Below, in pieces: positions 31,221 through 38,938 of a stretch of 64,000 nucleotides of DNA. Within the stretch, counting starts at the first letter, position 1. The number at the start of each line of letters is the position of its first letter. The DNA is from DASUPK01 sp963774305 (GTDB lineage Bacteria > Actinomycetota > Thermoleophilia > Solirubrobacterales > 70-9): positions 372,001 through 436,000 of the forward strand of contig CAVZEM010000011.1 of assembly GCA_963774305.1 (NCBI GenBank). The letters are read 5' to 3'. The notes under the pieces were generated by a model. That model had not been told where the DNA came from and did no database searches. It saw only the letters and a program-made list of their open reading frames with translations. Both the position numbers and the translations under genes were made by a program.

Positions 31221-31874
31221 CTACCTTGGGCTGTACGGGAGGTTGTCCTTGCCGGAGTAGAGGGCGTCGTGAACCTGCTGGACGACACTTTGGGCGTTCC
31301 GGAAGCCGTAGGCGACCTGGGCCTGCGGGACGGATCCACTCAGGCGGCGCGGCCTGACCACGACCATCGCCGGCACCTGACTCACCCCCACCCCTTGGGT
31401 GATGCGCGAATAGCGGGCGATATGGCTCGCCCGGACGACGAAGACCGCAACTCCCGAGTCTCCCGCGAGACCCGAAACCGCTCGGCGAACGAGCCGGTCG
31501 TCGACTCCGCCATCCCGGATGACCAGCACCACGACGGCGTCGCCGTGGTGCCAAGCGGAGACCAAAGGCCGCGGGAGACCGGGGCCTGGGACCAACGCGG
31601 AAGGACTGATCGACCCGGCGCTCGGCTGAGCGGAGCCCGAAGTGGGTGCTGCCCCGGTTCCGGGTGGCACCAGCGATCCGCTGCTCTCCACCGAGAGGTC
31701 CACGCTGCCGGTCGGCGTGCTCAGCTGAGCGCTCGACGTGGTGGTGGGCGCCGAGCTGCCGCCGCTGCCGCCGTGGTGAAGCAGCTGCGGCGCCAGCATC
31801 ACACCGACCACAAGGAGCAGCACGGCCAGCACGGCGAGCTGGACCATGGGGTTGTTGTTCAGAGCCTGCCTCAT
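31221..31874 (-). CDS. membrane-anchored thioredoxin-fold-like protein without redox cysteines
   Basis: A 217-residue protein with an N-terminal membrane helix (VQLAVLAVLLLVVGVML, about 11-28), a Ser/Thr/Gly/Pro linker, and a C-terminal domain of about 115 residues. The domain runs VVVLVIRDGGVDDRLVRRAVSGL, VAVFVVRASHIARYSRITQGVGVSQVPAMVVVRP, then a helix. The order and the cis-proline-like VPAMVVV look like a thioredoxin fold, but there is no Cys in the protein. It overlaps pilT by 4 nt and lies before pilB, so it should act in pilus assembly. Similarity is by eye only. Confidence 0.65.
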   Translation of the reverse strand: MRQALNNNPMVQLAVLAVLLLVVGVMLAPQLLHHGGSGGSSAPTTTSSAQLSTPTGSVDLSVESSGSLVPPGTGAAPTSGSAQPSAGSISPSALVPGPGLPRPLVSAWHHGDAVVVLVIRDGGVDDRLVRRAVSGLAGDSGVAVFVVRASHIARYSRITQGVGVSQVPAMVVVRPRRLSGSVPQAQVAYGFRNAQSVVQQVHDALYSGKDNLPYSPR

Positions 31875-32998
31875 GCGACGCCCGCTTTATCGGTTGACGA
31901 GACCTGCTCGATCCCGCTGGCGCGCTGGCCCTTCGCGGCGAGCATCAGCTTGAGGTCGTGCGGGCTCGACGCCGTCTCCATCGCGACCTCCTTGGAGACG
32001 ATGCCCTCCGTGACGTAGCCGAGCAGGGCCTGGTCGAAGGTCTGCATCCCGTAGTAGTCGCCTTCGGAGATCACCTCTGTGATCCGGCCGGTCTCCTCCG
32101 GGTTGAGGATCAGGTCCTGGATCCGCCCGGTCACGACCATGACCTCGGAGACGGCGACCCGGCCCTCCCGGTCGATTCGTGGAACAAGTCGCTGGGAGAT
32201 ACAGCCCTTCAGCGTCGAGGCGAGCATCACGCGCGCCTGCTGCTGCAGGTGCGGCGGGAAGAAGTCGATGATCCGGTTGATCGTCTCGCTGGCGTCCAGC
32301 GTGTGCAGGGTCGACATGACGAGGTGGCCGGTCTCTGCGGCGGACAGCGCCGTGCGCACCGTCTCCTCATCGCGCATCTCCCCGATCAGGATCACATCGG
32401 GGTCCTGACGGAGGACGCGGCGCATGGCCCCGCCGAAGCTCTTGGTGTCCGACCCCACCTCGCGCTGGTTGATGATCGAGAGCTTGTCGTGGTGGAGGTA
32501 CTCGATCGGGTCCTCCATCGTCACGATGTGGCGCGCCCGGGTCGAGTTGATGTGGTCGATCATCGCCGCCAGCGTGGTCGACTTGCCCGAGCCGGTGGTA
32601 CCGGTGAGCAGGACGATCCCTCGCGGCTCATCGGCCAGCCGGCGAACCACCTCGGGAAGGCCGAGGTCCTCGATGCTCTTCACCTGGAAGGGAATCGCGC
32701 GCATGGCGATCGAGACCACACCGCGCTGCATGAAGGCGTTCACGCGGAAACGGGCGACGCCGGGCAGCTCATAGGAGAAGTCGACCTCACCGTTCTCCTC
32801 GAATTCGGTGAGGTGGTCCTGGTCGGCGATCGCGTGGAGGGCCTTCTCGGTGTCGCTGTCCGTCAGCGGCTCGGAGCCCTTCAGGGCCCAGAGATCGCCG
32901 TGGACCCTCGCCACGGGCGGTGAGTCCACCTTGACGTGGAGGTCGGAACCCTCGCGCTCAACCATGTAGGTGAGCGCCTTGTCGATATCAAAGCCCAT
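31871..32998 (-). CDS. pilT: PilT-family pilus retraction ATPase (first gene of the motor operon)
   Basis: A 375-residue secretion NTPase. It shows the N-terminal DIDKALTYMVEREGSDLHVKVDSPP, Walker A GTTGSGKSTTLAA, Walker B VILIGEMRDEETVRTAL and the His box STLHTLDASETINRI. No tetracysteine zinc site, so it belongs to PilT/PilU rather than PilB. It leads the operon pilT-trx-pilB-pilT-pilC. It is clearly a paralogue of, not identical to, the second PilT. Confidence 0.92.
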   Translation of the reverse strand: MGFDIDKALTYMVEREGSDLHVKVDSPPVARVHGDLWALKGSEPLTDSDTEKALHAIADQDHLTEFEENGEVDFSYELPGVARFRVNAFMQRGVVSIAMRAIPFQVKSIEDLGLPEVVRRLADEPRGIVLLTGTTGSGKSTTLAAMIDHINSTRARHIVTMEDPIEYLHHDKLSIINQREVGSDTKSFGGAMRRVLRQDPDVILIGEMRDEETVRTALSAAETGHLVMSTLHTLDASETINRIIDFFPPHLQQQARVMLASTLKGCISQRLVPRIDREGRVAVSEVMVVTGRIQDLILNPEETGRITEVISEGDYYGMQTFDQALLGYVTEGIVSKEVAMETASSPHDLKLMLAAKGQRASGIEQVSSTDKAGVA

Positions 32999-33057
32999 TA
33001 CTCGCCCTATCGGGCGTGGGCGTGCGTAGCTAGATCAGCAAAATTGGGGTCTGCGGA

Positions 33058-33360
33058 CTATGGCTCGATCTTTTCGAAGACCTCGTAGATGCCCTCGAGC
33101 GGGATGTCCTTCACGTGCTCGTCCATCTCCTCGCGTCGCTTCGCCTCGGACTCCGCATCACCCCGGATCGCATCGATCGACTCGCGGCCGACGTCGAAGA
33201 TCCCGAACGAGATCACCTCGTTCTCATCCTTCACGCTGCGTGCGTGGTAGATGACCGTCCCGTCGGGCATTCCGTCGAGATCCTCGTCACTCCCCCACGC
33301 CTTCCGGAACTCCTCCCATTGGCCGGCCTTGATGTGCCGCCCGCTGAAGAAAACCAGCAT
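33058..33360 (-). CDS. small dimeric alpha-beta barrel-like protein
   Basis: A 100-residue soluble protein: MLVFFSGRHIKAGQWEEFRKAW, then GTVIYHARSVKDENEVISFGIFDV and a charged C-terminus. The pattern of a short strand, a helix after KAGQWEEF, and paired strands resembles the antibiotic biosynthesis monooxygenase (ABM)/dimeric alpha-beta barrel group, members of which often have no known substrate. Start at 33360 fits a GGAGAGGAG Shine-Dalgarno. Function unknown. Confidence 0.7.
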   Translation of the reverse strand: MLVFFSGRHIKAGQWEEFRKAWGSDEDLDGMPDGTVIYHARSVKDENEVISFGIFDVGRESIDAIRGDAESEAKRREEMDEHVKDIPLEGIYEVFEKIEP

Positions 33361-33396
33361 GTCCGCTCCTCTCCTCGGTTTCGCGCAGGAGACTAC

Positions 33397-33494
33397 GGCT
33401 TCGCCATCAGGCCGCGGCCACGAGCGGCCGCCCCGCATAAGTCGCTACGGGCTTCGCCCTCCGCTCCAGAGTGCAGCGGCCTGGTGGCCGCTAG
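33397..33494 (+). repeat. intergenic repeat, copy B
   Basis: Same repeat as 14550-14674 and 26876-26970: GGCTTCGCCATCAGGCCGCG, GCGGCCGCCCC, a GGGCTTCGCCC hairpin, and GCGGCCTGGTGGCCGCTAG. The terminal CTAG contains, on the minus strand, the TAG stop of rpoD. It lies between tandem minus-strand genes. Confidence 0.8.
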
Positions 33495-34591
33495 GCAACC
33501 TCGCGGAGCTTCTGGGCCTCCGCGAGCGACTGCAGCTTCTTCAGCGACTGGTTCTCGATCTGCCGGATCCGCTCACGGGTGACGTTGAAGGTCCGGCCGA
33601 CCTCGTCCAGGGTCCGCGGGTGCTCGCCGCCGAGCCCGTAGCGGAGCTCGAGCACGCGACGCTCGCGGTAGGAGAGGTTCTCGAGAGCCTCCTTCAGCGC
33701 CTCCTTGGTGAGCAGCTCGGCGGCGCGCTCGAAGGGGGACTCGGCGCGCTCATCGGCGATGAACTGGCCGAACTCCGACTCCTCCTCGTCGCCGACCGGC
33801 TTCTCCAGCGAGACCGGAGCCTGCGCCGAGCGCTTGATCGAGTCGACCTCCTCGGGCTCGATCCCCGTGACCTCGGCGATCTCCTCCGGGGTGGGCTCAC
33901 GGCCCAGCTCGGTGACCAGCTTGCGCTCCGCGCGGCCGATCTTGTTGAGCTTCTCGACGACGTGGACCGGGATGCGGATGGTCCGCGCCTTGTCGGCGAG
34001 CGCGCGAGCGATCGCCTGGCGGATCCACCAGGTCGCGTAGGTCGAGAACTTGAAGCCCTTGCGGTAGTCGAACTTCTCCGCCGCACGGACCAGGCCGAGG
34101 GTGCCCTCCTGGATCAGATCGAGGAAGGGCAGGCCCTGGTTGCGGTAGTTCTTGGCGATCGAGACGACCAGGCGCAGGTTCGACTCGACCATCTTCTGCT
34201 TGGCGTCGAGGTCGCCGCGCTCGATGCGCTTCGCGAGCTCGACCTCCTCGGCCGCGGTGAGCAGCCTGACCTTGCCGATGTCCTTGAGGAAGAGCTGCAG
34301 GGAATCGGTGGTCATGTCCGGCTTCAGGTCGAGCGCCTTCTGACGCTTGCGACCGCGCTTGCCGTCGGAGCGCTCGTTCTCGGCGGCCGCCTTCTGGGCC
34401 GGATCGAGATCCTCGACCAGCTCGATCCCGACCTTCTCGAGGTGCCCGTACAGGTCCTCGACGTCGGATTCGTCGAGCTCGACCTCGGACACGGCCGTGG
34501 CGACGTCGCCAAAGGTGAGGACGCCCAGCTGCTGGCCGCGGGTGACCAGCGTCTTTACTTCTTCAAGTTCTTGGATCTCGGCTACGAGCAT
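33491..34591 (-). CDS. rpoD: primary RNA polymerase sigma factor (sigma70 group 1)
   Basis: A 366-residue sigma70 factor. Region 1.2 is DSLQLFLKDIGKVRLLTAAEEVELAKRIE, region 2 is NLRLVVSIAKNY through GTLGLVRAAEKFDYRKGFKFSTYATWWIRQAI, region 3 follows, and region 4 ends with the helix-turn-helix RTLDEVGRTFNVTRERIRQIE. Region 1.1 is short and acidic. Regions 2.4 and 4.2 match housekeeping sigma factors, so it should recognise the TTGACN/TANNNT promoters seen around it. The gene has a leader of about 200 nt with a promoter and an internal terminator. Confidence 0.95.
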   Translation of the reverse strand: MLVAEIQELEEVKTLVTRGQQLGVLTFGDVATAVSEVELDESDVEDLYGHLEKVGIELVEDLDPAQKAAAENERSDGKRGRKRQKALDLKPDMTTDSLQLFLKDIGKVRLLTAAEEVELAKRIERGDLDAKQKMVESNLRLVVSIAKNYRNQGLPFLDLIQEGTLGLVRAAEKFDYRKGFKFSTYATWWIRQAIARALADKARTIRIPVHVVEKLNKIGRAERKLVTELGREPTPEEIAEVTGIEPEEVDSIKRSAQAPVSLEKPVGDEEESEFGQFIADERAESPFERAAELLTKEALKEALENLSYRERRVLELRYGLGGEHPRTLDEVGRTFNVTRERIRQIENQSLKKLQSLAEAQKLREVA

Positions 34592-34718
34592 TCGCCTACG
34601 CTCTTCCTTCCTTGCTGTCTTTCAATTTCCTGGCCGCCCGGCCTTTACCAAATTCTGACGGGCCCTATTTTGTCGGCCGCTGACGAAAAATCTTTACTCA
34701 AATCCCCCTCAAAGGCCA

Positions 34719-34794
34719 CAAAAACGCGGAGCGGCCTGGCCGCATCCGCGCTTCGTCTGCCTCATCACGCCTAGCGAGTCTTCCTCAAACGTCC
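34719..34794 (-). ncRNA. candidate short terminated leader RNA upstream of rpoD
   Basis: A good promoter (34829-34801) is followed about 45 nt later by an intrinsic terminator (34749-34718), predicting a transcript of about 75 nt. It could be an attenuator for rpoD or an independent small RNA. The remainder of the 343-base gap 34592-34934 contains only the AT-rich rpoD-proximal leader and an unremarkable stretch before yihY. Confidence 0.4.
34726..34749 (-). terminator. intrinsic terminator in the rpoD leader
   Basis: On the minus strand GCGGA-t-GCGGCC-A-GGCCGC-TCCGC (11 bp, one bulge) followed by GTTTTTG. The T-run is only on the minus strand, so it terminates transcripts heading to rpoD. 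Confidence 0.65.
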
Positions 34795-34800
34795 GTACCC

Positions 34801-34829
34801 ATGGTAGCCACTTCATTTTTTGAAGTCAA
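34801..34829 (-). promoter_or_regulatory. sigma70-type promoter upstream of rpoD
   Basis: TTGACT (34829-34824), 17-nt spacer, TACCAT (34806-34801) on the minus strand. The spacer contains the inverted repeat CTTCA-TTTTT-TGAAG, a possible operator. It is one of the few full -35/-10 promoters in the window. Confidence 0.65.
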
Positions 34830-34934
34830 CGCGTGCCCCAGGCGTCGCAAGCAACCTGCCACGCCAAGAACAACCAAATCGCGGGAAAGTTCCGGGCGCC
34901 CTTCGAGGTACCCCCCTCTGGACGTTCGTTACGC

Positions 34935-35855
34935 ATGAGCGTCTATGAAAGGGCGCGCCGAAGGCGCGACCCGTCAACTGAAGTGAGAGAGGAGCCCACG
35001 TACCCGCGCTGGCATTTCTGGCGGCACCCCTGGACGCGAGCGTTCTGGAACCGCGCCTACAAGGAGAACATCACCGGACTGGCGGGGATGGTCGCCTACA
35101 ACCTGATGCTCGCCGTCTTCCCCTTCGCCCTGCTCGTTCTCTTCATCTTCGGAAAGGTCGTCAACAGCCCCGACGTCGAGCACAGCGTGATCCTCGATAT
35201 CCAGCGGCTCTTCCCGAACACCGAGCAGGGCGCCCTCCAAGATGCGATCGACCGGGTTCGCGCGAGCTCGACCACGATCGGGATCGCGGCGATCGTCGGC
35301 GGCATCTGGATCGGCGCCTCGTTCTGGGGCGCGATGGACACCGCGTTCTGCCGGATCTACCACATCGAGTGCCGCGGCTGGGTGCAGCAGAAGCGCTTCT
35401 CGCTCGTGATGCTGCTCGGTCTGCTCCTGCTGCTGCTCGCGAGCGTCTCCGTGCCGATCGTGGAGAGCGCCGTGCTGACCAGCGCCGACAACCTGCCGTT
35501 CGGCCTCTCCGATTTCGACGTGACCCGCACGGCGATCGTCGTGCTCGGCGGCCTGGTCGGAACTTTCCTCATCATCTCCGTCATCTACTGGGCCGTCCCG
35601 AAGGGCCACATGCCGTGGCGATCGGTGTGGCCGGGAGCGCTCTTCTTCGCGCTGGTCACATCGGCCGGCAACTACATCTTTCCCCTCTACCTCACCAGCG
35701 TCTCGGATCTCCACCGCATCGGCGGGACGATCGGGTTCATCCTGATCGCCCTGGTCTGGTTCTACGCGATCAGCCTGGCCCTGCTGGCGGGCGCGGTGAT
35801 CAACTCGCTGCGCCACGAGCGGGACGACACGGGCGCGCTACCCCTAGATGGATAG
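34935..35855 (+). CDS. YihY/BrkB-family membrane protein
   Basis: A 306-residue protein with six membrane helices. Family features are NITGLAGMVAYNLMLAVFPFALL near residue 40, GGIWIGASFWGAMDTAFCRIYHI around 117-140 and TSAGNYIFPLYLTSVSDLHRIGGTIGFILIALVWFYAISLALLAGAVIN near the C-terminus. Once misnamed RNase BN; the real function of YihY proteins is not settled (a transport or envelope role is presumed). ATG at 34935 fits the family start. Divergent from rpoD. Confidence 0.9.
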   Translation: MSVYERARRRRDPSTEVREEPTYPRWHFWRHPWTRAFWNRAYKENITGLAGMVAYNLMLAVFPFALLVLFIFGKVVNSPDVEHSVILDIQRLFPNTEQGALQDAIDRVRASSTTIGIAAIVGGIWIGASFWGAMDTAFCRIYHIECRGWVQQKRFSLVMLLGLLLLLLASVSVPIVESAVLTSADNLPFGLSDFDVTRTAIVVLGGLVGTFLIISVIYWAVPKGHMPWRSVWPGALFFALVTSAGNYIFPLYLTSVSDLHRIGGTIGFILIALVWFYAISLALLAGAVINSLRHERDDTGALPLDG

Positions 35856-36887
35856 CTAGCCGTAACGCTCGCCCACCACCTCCCGCAGCTTCGGGCGGTT
35901 GTGGGTCGCCTGGACGCGGCGGATCGTGCCCGAGCGTGACCGCATCACCAGAGACTCCGTGGTCGCGTGGCCGTCGTCCAGGTAGCGGACGCCGTCGAGC
36001 AGGTCGCCGTCGGTGACGCCTGTCGCCGCGAAGAAGACGTCGTCGCCGGACACCAGATCGCCGGTGTCGAGCACTCGGCTCAGGTCATAGCCGGCGTCCT
36101 CCGCCGCCTTGCGTTCGCCGTCGTCCCGCGGCCAGAGGCGGCCGAGGATCCGACCGCCCATGCACTTGATGGCCGAGGCCGAGAGGACTCCCTCCGGCGT
36201 CCCGCCGACGCCCCAGAGCAGGTCGATGCCGGTGTTCGGCATCACCGCGAACAGGGAGGCGGCCACGTCGCCGTCGGAGATGAAGCGAATGCTGGCGCCG
36301 ACCTCGCGGAGGGCCGCGACCGCCTCCTCGTGGCGCGGGCGGTCGAGCATGATCACCGTGACGTCGCTGGTCGCCCCGCCCTTGCGCTCGGCGATCCTCC
36401 GGACCACGTCCTCGAGTGGGTCGTCGAGGCTGATCAGGTCGGCGGAGCGCGGGCCGGTGGCGATCTTCTCCATGTAGACGCAGGGGCCCGGGTCGAACAT
36501 CGTGCCTCGCTCGGAGAGAGCGATCACGGCCAGCGCCGACGGCATGCCCCGCGCCGTCAGGGTCGTCCCCTCGAGCGGATCGACGGCGATGTCGACGACG
36601 GGCGGGCTGCCGTCGCCGATCTCCTCACCGTTGTAGAGCATCGGGGCCTCGTCCTTCTCGCCCTCGCCGATCACGACGAGGCCGTCCATCGGCACCGTGT
36701 CGAGCATCAGGCGCATCGCATCGACCGCCGCGCCGTCCGCGCTCTCCTTCTCGCCCAGGCCCACCCAGCGCCCGGCGCCGAGCGCCCCCGCCTCGGTGAC
36801 GCGGACGAGCTCCAGCGCCAGGTTCCGGTCCGGATGCGAGGGGTCCCGGACGTCCTGCGAGATCACGTGTTGGTCGGCATCGGCCAC
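35856..36887 (-). CDS. glpX: class II fructose-1,6-bisphosphatase
   Basis: A 343-residue GlpX enzyme that removes the 1-phosphate of fructose 1,6-bisphosphate in gluconeogenesis. Motifs are LGEKESADGAAVDAM, IGEGEKDEAPMLYNGE (metal-binding acidic cluster) and DIAVDPLEGTT (inositol-phosphatase-like DPxxGT). Full length for the family. GTG start seven nt after a TAGCCT -10 box (36900-36895), so probably leaderless. With the pyruvate kinase at 55.6 kb it marks central carbon metabolism. Confidence 0.95.
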   Translation of the reverse strand: MADADQHVISQDVRDPSHPDRNLALELVRVTEAGALGAGRWVGLGEKESADGAAVDAMRLMLDTVPMDGLVVIGEGEKDEAPMLYNGEEIGDGSPPVVDIAVDPLEGTTLTARGMPSALAVIALSERGTMFDPGPCVYMEKIATGPRSADLISLDDPLEDVVRRIAERKGGATSDVTVIMLDRPRHEEAVAALREVGASIRFISDGDVAASLFAVMPNTGIDLLWGVGGTPEGVLSASAIKCMGGRILGRLWPRDDGERKAAEDAGYDLSRVLDTGDLVSGDDVFFAATGVTDGDLLDGVRYLDDGHATTESLVMRSRSGTIRRVQATHNRPKLREVVGERYG

Positions 36888-36920
36888 GGGTCAGAGGCTA
36901 GTACGCGGGTGGTTCGCCGG

Positions 36921-37409
36921 CTAGAAGGTCGCCGGAGGCTTTCGCCTGGCCCCGCCGCCACTCTCCACGGCTCTGAATCCGCCGGAGATGAAGATGCCGA
37001 TCGAGGCGAGCAGGGCGAGCCAGTACCCGAAGGCGAGGCTCATCTCCAAGCCCGCCTGGGGCTTGTCGACCAGCCCGTTGTAGGCGATCAGGACGAAGGC
37101 GGTGAGGCCGACGATCGCAGTCAGCTCGCCGCGCGGCCAGGAGAGGGCATGGCCGCGCATCACGATCCAGGCGAGGATGAAGGGCGCCGACGCCGCGAGG
37201 ACCAGCAGCACGCTGATGACCGGGAAGGTGTTCCAAGCGTTGCAGCTCGAGTTGCCCACGCCGCACGCCCAGTTGGCGGAGTCGCTCCCTCGCTGAACGA
37301 CGCTCGGATCCGTCGAGAGCGAGTACCACTCGAGGAAGAGGCTGATCACCAGCACAGCGGCGGCGACCATCCCGATGATCTCCGAGCGGTCGAGCTTGGA
37401 GGCGTCCAT
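36921..37409 (-). CDS. four-helix membrane protein of unknown function
   Basis: A 162-residue protein with four predicted membrane helices (about residues 11-25, 61-83, 91-108 and 123-142) and an extracytoplasmic loop with two cysteines (ANWACGVGNSSCNAW). The cytoplasmic C-terminus is short and basic. It resembles small DUF-type actinobacterial membrane proteins but I cannot name a family. ATG at 37409, seven nt after a TAGGGT box that is mirrored by the divergent gene's box. Confidence 0.7.
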   Translation of the reverse strand: MDASKLDRSEIIGMVAAAVLVISLFLEWYSLSTDPSVVQRGSDSANWACGVGNSSCNAWNTFPVISVLLVLAASAPFILAWIVMRGHALSWPRGELTAIVGLTAFVLIAYNGLVDKPQAGLEMSLAFGYWLALLASIGIFISGGFRAVESGGGARRKPPATF

Positions 37410-37414
37410 GGCGC

Positions 37415-37446
37415 CGACCCTATCCGGTTTCACCCCGATAGGGTCG
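37415..37446. promoter_or_regulatory. mirror-image divergent leaderless promoters
   Basis: CGACCCTATC (37415-37424) and GATAGGGTCG (37437-37446) form a perfect 10-bp inverted repeat with a 12-nt spacer. Each arm holds a TAGGGT -10 box seven nt (minus strand) or nine nt (plus strand) before a start codon. A regulator binding the palindrome would control both genes. Confidence 0.55.
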
Positions 37447-37451
37447 CGGTT

Positions 37452-38384
37452 GTGGCTCGGCGCTGGGGACTGACCCTTCCTCTCACAGGCATCGGCCTGC
37501 CGGAGCACGAGGAGCACGTCAAGCGGGCCGAGGCGGCCGGATACACCGACCTCTGGTCGGGCGAGACGAATGGTCCGGACGGCTTCACGCCGCTCGCGCT
37601 GGCCTCTGCCTGGACCGAACAGGTGCGCCTCGGCACCGGTGTGGTGGGCGTGATGCAGCGTGGCCGGGCCCTGCTCGCCCAGGAGGCCGCCGCCGTCGCC
37701 GATGCGTCGCGAGGCCGGTTCGCCCTCGGCATCGGGGCCTCCTCGGACCGGATCATCGAGGGCTGGAACGGGATGCCGTTCGAAAAGCCGCTCACGAAGA
37801 TGTCGGAGACGATCGACTTCCTGAGGACCGCGCTCGCCGGCGAGCGCGCCGACGGCGGCTTCAAGCTCGAGCGCGCCCCGGCGGAGAGGGTGCCGATCAT
37901 CCTGGCGGCGCTGCGCGGCAAGATGCTCCGGCTCGCCGTCGAGAAGGCAGATGGCGCGTTCACCAACTTTCTCCCTCTCGCGGGCCTGCCGAAGGTCGTC
38001 GAGCAGCTCGGGGACGCCCCCGAGGGCTTCGAGCTGCTCTGCCGCTTCTTCTGCATCCCCGGCGAGCGCGAGCAGGTCGAGCCACTGGCCCGGTTCATGT
38101 TCTCCTCCTACATCACGGTCCCGGTCTACGAGAAGTTCTATCGCTGGCTCGGATACGGCGAGAAGATCGACGCGATGGTCGAGGCCTGGAACGCCAAGGA
38201 CCGCCAGAAGGCGGCCGAGGAGGCGCGCTGGGACCTGATCGAGGAGATGTTCATCTTCGGCGAGCCCGCTCAGATGAAGGATCGGCTAAACGCCTTCGTG
38301 GAAGGCGGGATCACCCTGCCAGTGATCACCCCGATCACCACACCCGACAAGCTCGGCGAGCTGATCGACGGCCTAGCGCCGTAG
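37452..38384 (+). CDS. LLM-class F420-dependent oxidoreductase
   Basis: A 310-residue TIM-barrel protein of the luciferase-like monooxygenase superfamily. Seen are WGLTLPLTG at strand 1, YTDLWSGETNGPDGFTPLALAS, VRLGTGVVGVMQRG and GRFALGIGASSDRI, the cofactor-phosphate region. In actinobacteria most such proteins use coenzyme F420 rather than FMN; the substrate is unknown. The GTG start fits where similarity begins; a much longer open frame on this strand runs back through glpX antisense and is spurious. It overlaps padR by 12 nt at the 3' end. Confidence 0.88.
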   Translation: MARRWGLTLPLTGIGLPEHEEHVKRAEAAGYTDLWSGETNGPDGFTPLALASAWTEQVRLGTGVVGVMQRGRALLAQEAAAVADASRGRFALGIGASSDRIIEGWNGMPFEKPLTKMSETIDFLRTALAGERADGGFKLERAPAERVPIILAALRGKMLRLAVEKADGAFTNFLPLAGLPKVVEQLGDAPEGFELLCRFFCIPGEREQVEPLARFMFSSYITVPVYEKFYRWLGYGEKIDAMVEAWNAKDRQKAAEEARWDLIEEMFIFGEPAQMKDRLNAFVEGGITLPVITPITTPDKLGELIDGLAP

Positions 38385-38882
38385 CTTCGACCAGAAGCGC
38401 ACGTACTCCCGCTCGTGGCCGATGCCGGCCTCGATTGCGTGGATGATGCCCTCGGGAGCTTTCATCTCCAGGCACTGCTCGAGCTGTGCCTCGTACTCCC
38501 GCAGCTTCTCCTCATGCGCCTCGAGCTGCTGCGGCGCGAGCCTCCGCGGATCCGCCCCGAAGAAGAGCTTCAGCAACCCGGCGTCCCGGAGCTCGTATAG
38601 ATCGCTCGTCGGCTCCGAGCGCCACCGATCGAGCGCCTCCTCCCCTGCCTTGGTCAGCCGGTAGATGCGCCTGCGGCGCCCGTCCTCCTCGCGGCGTTCC
38701 GAGAGCAAGTCCGCCTCGGCGAGCCGGCCGCACTCCGCATAGAGCTGGGTGTGCGGCAGCGACCAGAACTGGCCCACGCCGAGCGCGGCTGCCCGCTTCA
38801 GGTCATAGGGCGACGCCGGCTGCATCTGCTCGATCAGGCCGAGGACGACGTAGGAGGTCGGGGTGAGGCGGGCCTCTGACAT
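38373..38882 (-). CDS. PadR-family transcriptional regulator
   Basis: A 169-residue regulator: winged helix (TPTSYVVLGLIEQMQPASPYDLKRAAALG, recognition region FWSLPHTQLYAECGRLAEADLL, wing RRRRIYRLTKAGEEAL) and a C-terminal Vir_act_alpha_C four-helix effector and dimer domain. It is divergent from the carotenoid oxygenase gene, with a TACGAT/ATCGTA inverted repeat between them, so self-control and control of that gene are likely. ATG is seven nt after a TATCCT -10 box. Confidence 0.92.
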   Translation of the reverse strand: MSEARLTPTSYVVLGLIEQMQPASPYDLKRAAALGVGQFWSLPHTQLYAECGRLAEADLLSERREEDGRRRRIYRLTKAGEEALDRWRSEPTSDLYELRDAGLLKLFFGADPRRLAPQQLEAHEEKLREYEAQLEQCLEMKAPEGIIHAIEAGIGHEREYVRFWSKLRR

Positions 38883-38889
38883 TCGCGGC

Positions 38890-38914
38890 AGGATACGATA
38901 CAGTGCGAATCGTA
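38890..38914. promoter_or_regulatory. candidate PadR operator
   Basis: TACGAT (38894-38899) and ATCGTA (38909-38914) form a 6-bp inverted repeat with a 9-nt spacer in the 56-nt gap between divergent padR and the carotenoid oxygenase gene. It overlaps the padR -10 box TATCCT (38895-38890). Inferred. Confidence 0.5.
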
Positions 38915-38938
38915 CGGATTGAACTATTCAGGGAAACC

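Noticed and set aside
29985..32018. Long open frame (677 codons) on the plus strand opposite pilB and its neighbours
   Set aside because: Antisense to well-recognised genes; its composition (Arg, Asp, His, Val) is what high-GC third codon positions give when read backwards. Same for the long plus-strand frame opposite glpX (35967 on) and the minus-strand frame opposite the P-type ATPase (52848-54890).
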